Made by a program: the position numbers and the translations under genes. From Sphingobacterium tabacisoli (GTDB lineage: Bacteria; Bacteroidota; Bacteroidia; Sphingobacteriales; Sphingobacteriaceae), in NCBI RefSeq assembly GCF_017908035.1, contig NZ_JAEQMU010000011.1:1-64000 (forward strand): DNA of 64,000 nucleotides, read 5' to 3'. The notes under the pieces were generated by a model. The model was not told where the DNA came from, did not search any database, and saw nothing but the letters and a program-made list of their open reading frames with translations. Shown in pieces: positions 61,974 through 64,000 of the stretch (the first letter of the stretch is position 1; each line of letters begins with the position of its first letter).

Positions 61974-62507
61974 ATGAAAAAACTATTTTTTATCCCTGTC
62001 CTAGCAGCAGTTGTCTCTTTAGCAGCTTGCGGAGGAAACAACACGAAAACAGAAGGTTCGACAGAAAACAAAACAGAAGAGACTGCATCGGAGCCTACAG
62101 TAGAGACGGTACCTGGTATTGAAAACGTAACAATATCAAACAACTGGACTGTAGAAGGTAATGACCAAATGAAATTCAACACGGAATTGATCCGTGTAAA
62201 AGCAGGAGAACCTTTGGAATTGACATTGAAAAATGTGGGTAAAATGCCAAAGGAATCAATGGGCCATAACCTGATAATATTAAAATCCGGTGTAGACCTT
62301 CCTACTTTTGGTGGCGAAGCAGCGGCAGCCGCAGATAACGAGTACATTCCTAAATCGGCATTGTCATCTATCGTAGCGCACACTAAACTATTAGGCCCAG
62401 GTGAAGAAGATAAAATCTCTGTAACTTTGGAAAAAGGAGTATACACCTATATCTGTAGCTTCCCGGGACACTATGCATTAATGCAAGGTAAAATCGTAGC
62501 GGAATAA
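61974..62507 (+). CDS. Azurin-type copper lipoprotein
   Basis: Azurins are small blue copper proteins that shuttle electrons in the periplasm. The signal peptide ends in LAAC (Cys19), so this one is lipid-anchored. A Glu/Thr-rich linker (20-50) leads to the cupredoxin domain with type 1 copper ligands H98 (GHNLIIL), C161, H166 and M170 (CSFPGHYALMQG). Its length is 177 residues. It stands alone and is followed by a strong terminator. Confidence 0.93.
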   Translation: MKKLFFIPVLAAVVSLAACGGNNTKTEGSTENKTEETASEPTVETVPGIENVTISNNWTVEGNDQMKFNTELIRVKAGEPLELTLKNVGKMPKESMGHNLIILKSGVDLPTFGGEAAAAADNEYIPKSALSSIVAHTKLLGPGEEDKISVTLEKGVYTYICSFPGHYALMQGKIVAE

Positions 62508-62516
62508 TATTACATT

Positions 62517-62566
62517 CCCTCATAAATTATAAAAGGCACGGTTTCGTGCCTTTTTATTTATGAGGG
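62517..62566 (+). terminator. Two-tier terminator hairpin after azurin
   Basis: An inner perfect stem AAAAGGCACG / CGTGCCTTTT (62531-62540 / 62545-62554) is enclosed by an outer stem CCCTCATAAA / TTTATGAGGG (62517-62526 / 62557-62566), then a T run. Confidence 0.88.
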
Positions 62567-62640
62567 TTTTTTGACTCAATATTTTGGAATTACTTGGAGA
62601 TAAGTCTTAACTTAGCCTCAAAATTTAAAATTCGCAATCA

Positions 62641-64000
62641 TGCAATACGATGTTATAGTTATAGGTAGTGGTCCTGGCGGTTATGTAGCCGCTATCCGTT
62701 GCGCTCAATTAGGTCTAAAAACTGCAGTAATCGAAAAGTACAGTACGTTTGGAGGAACTTGTCTTAACGTAGGCTGTATCCCTTCCAAAGCTTTACTTGA
62801 TACTTCAGAGCATTATCACAATGCAGCTCATTCTTTTGCGACTCATGGAATCAGCCTTAGCAATCTTAAAATAGATGTTAAGAAAATGATCGAGCGTAAA
62901 GATGATGTTATAGCCCAAAACACAGCAGGAATCACTTATTTGTTCAAAAAGAATAAAATCGACTCGTACGAAGGTGTAGGTTCTTTTGTCAACAAGAACA
63001 CGATAAAAATCACTAAAAAAGACGGTACCACAGAAGAACTTACAACTAAAAATGTAATCATTGCAACAGGTTCAAAACCGACAGCATTGCCATTCTTACC
63101 TATCGACAAACAACGTATTATCACTTCTACAGAAGCCTTAAACCTTTCTGAGGTTCCTAAACACCTTATCGTTATTGGTGGTGGAGTAATCGGTCTTGAA
63201 TTAGGATCTGTTTATGCTCGATTAGGTGCTAAAGTATCTGTAATTGAATACGCTAAATCAATCATCAGTACAATGGATGGTGGTCTAGGTAAAGAATTAC
63301 AACGTGTTCTAAAAAAATCTTTAGGCATGGAGTTTTTCTTGGGACACAAAGTAACTGGAGCAACAGCAAAGGGTAAAAAAGTAACTGTTACTGCTGAAGA
63401 TAGTAAAGGACAGGCAGTTTCTTTCGAAGGTGATTACTGTATCGTATCTGTAGGTCGTGTAGCTTATACAAAAGATCTAGGCTTAGAGAACATTGGAATC
63501 ACTCCAGAAGAGAGAGGCAATAAAATCCCTGTAAACGATCATTTAGAAACAGTTGTTGAAGGCGTGTATGCTATCGGCGATGTGATCAAAGGAGCTATGT
63601 TGGCCCACAAAGCAGAAGACGAAGGTATCTATGTTGCTGAGCGTATCGCTGGACAAAAACCACATATCGATTACAATTTAATCCCTGGGGTAGTCTATAC
63701 ATGGCCAGAGGTAGCATCAGTAGGTCAGACTGAAGAGCAATTAAAAGAAGCAGGTAAAAAATACAAATCAGGATCATTTTCTTTCAAAGCGTCTGGTCGT
63801 GCGAAAGCATCTGGAGATACAGACGGATTTGTTAAGGTATTGGCAGATGCAGAGACAGACGAAGTATTAGGTGTCCATATGATTGGTCCACGCGCGGCAG
63901 ACATGATTGCTGAAGCAGTGGTAGCGATGGAATACAGAGCATCTGCAGAAGATATCGGTAGAATCTGTCATGCTCACCCTACGTTTACCGAAGCATTGAA
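62641..64000 (+). CDS. lpdA: Dihydrolipoyl dehydrogenase (3' end outside the window)
   Basis: E3 of 2-oxoacid dehydrogenase complexes reoxidises dihydrolipoamide with NAD+. The FAD-binding loop GSGPGGY is at 9-15, the redox-active disulfide C41/C46 in GGTCLNVGCIPSK, the NAD-binding GGGVIGLELGS near 180, and the catalytic His in HAHPTFTEAL at the very end. About 453 codons are present; the family has about 465, so roughly a dozen residues lie beyond the window. Codon choice looks uniform and optimised, as for a highly expressed gene. Confidence 0.95.

Overview
The window looks like a chromosomal segment of a Bacteroidota bacterium of the Sphingobacteriaceae type (Sphingobacterium or Pedobacter-like). 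This rests on family content and signals, not on a database search. The indications are: Bacteroidota promoter elements (TTTG or TTG about 20 bp before TAnnTTTG), almost no Shine-Dalgarno sequences, a TonB whose N-terminus is typical of the phylum, the PASTA-bearing FtsI, the long FtsZ linker, a flotillin-like FloA, an azurin lipoprotein, and hybrid two-component kinases. GC content is moderate, about 40-43 percent by eye.

Positions 1-16.1 kb (minus strand) hold one division and cell wall (dcw) cluster: mraZ, rsmH, ftsL-like, ftsI, murE, mraY, murD, ftsW, murG, murC, ftsQ, ftsA, ftsZ. MurE carries the DNPR motif of the meso-diaminopimelate-adding enzyme, so a DAP-type peptidoglycan is expected. 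murF, murB and ddl are not in the cluster. Three perfect 10-bp repeats overlapping the mraZ promoter are a good match to an MraZ operator.

Positions 16.4-31.5 kb are mainly housekeeping: aspS, a LutB-type iron-sulfur protein, serS, rsmI, a PH/SHOCT protein, lnt, a cysteine desulfurase, an NlpE-like lipoprotein, a TPR protein, etfB-etfA, a bifunctional-nuclease-family protein, a nucleoside permease and an outer-membrane barrel. Convergent gene ends share long perfect hairpins.

Positions 31.6-48.9 kb are the accessory part. They hold two paralogous secreted proteins with YwqK-like repeats and a TonB C-terminal domain, unrecognised genes, an AraC regulator, a 365-bp non-coding stretch of nested inverted repeats, a DoxX-type membrane gene that seems split by a frameshift, a DUF4143 ATPase preceded by three repeats at exactly 33-bp spacing, an NlpC/P60 lipoprotein, a sigma factor with a linked anti-sigma-like membrane protein, and tonB.

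Positions 49-52.6 kb hold a Cys-rich small secreted protein and a TonB-dependent receptor with an HMA metal domain and a His-rich repeat. With the NlpE-like lipoprotein and azurin, this suggests attention to copper. Positions 52.6-55.2 kb hold maf, a KdsC-type phosphatase and floA, with a likely small RNA (about 125 nt, its own promoter, long irregular hairpin, terminator) between the last two. Positions 55.4-61.8 kb are a translationally coupled signalling operon: hybrid kinase, CheR, CheB, second hybrid kinase. Azurin and a lpdA cut by the window end close the segment.

I saw no rRNA, tRNA, CRISPR array, integrase or transposase. The strongest candidates for something undescribed are the small RNA at 53.9 kb, the structured inverted-repeat element at 35.0-35.4 kb, the CheR/CheB-kinase operon, and the 33-bp-spaced repeats at 43.0 kb.
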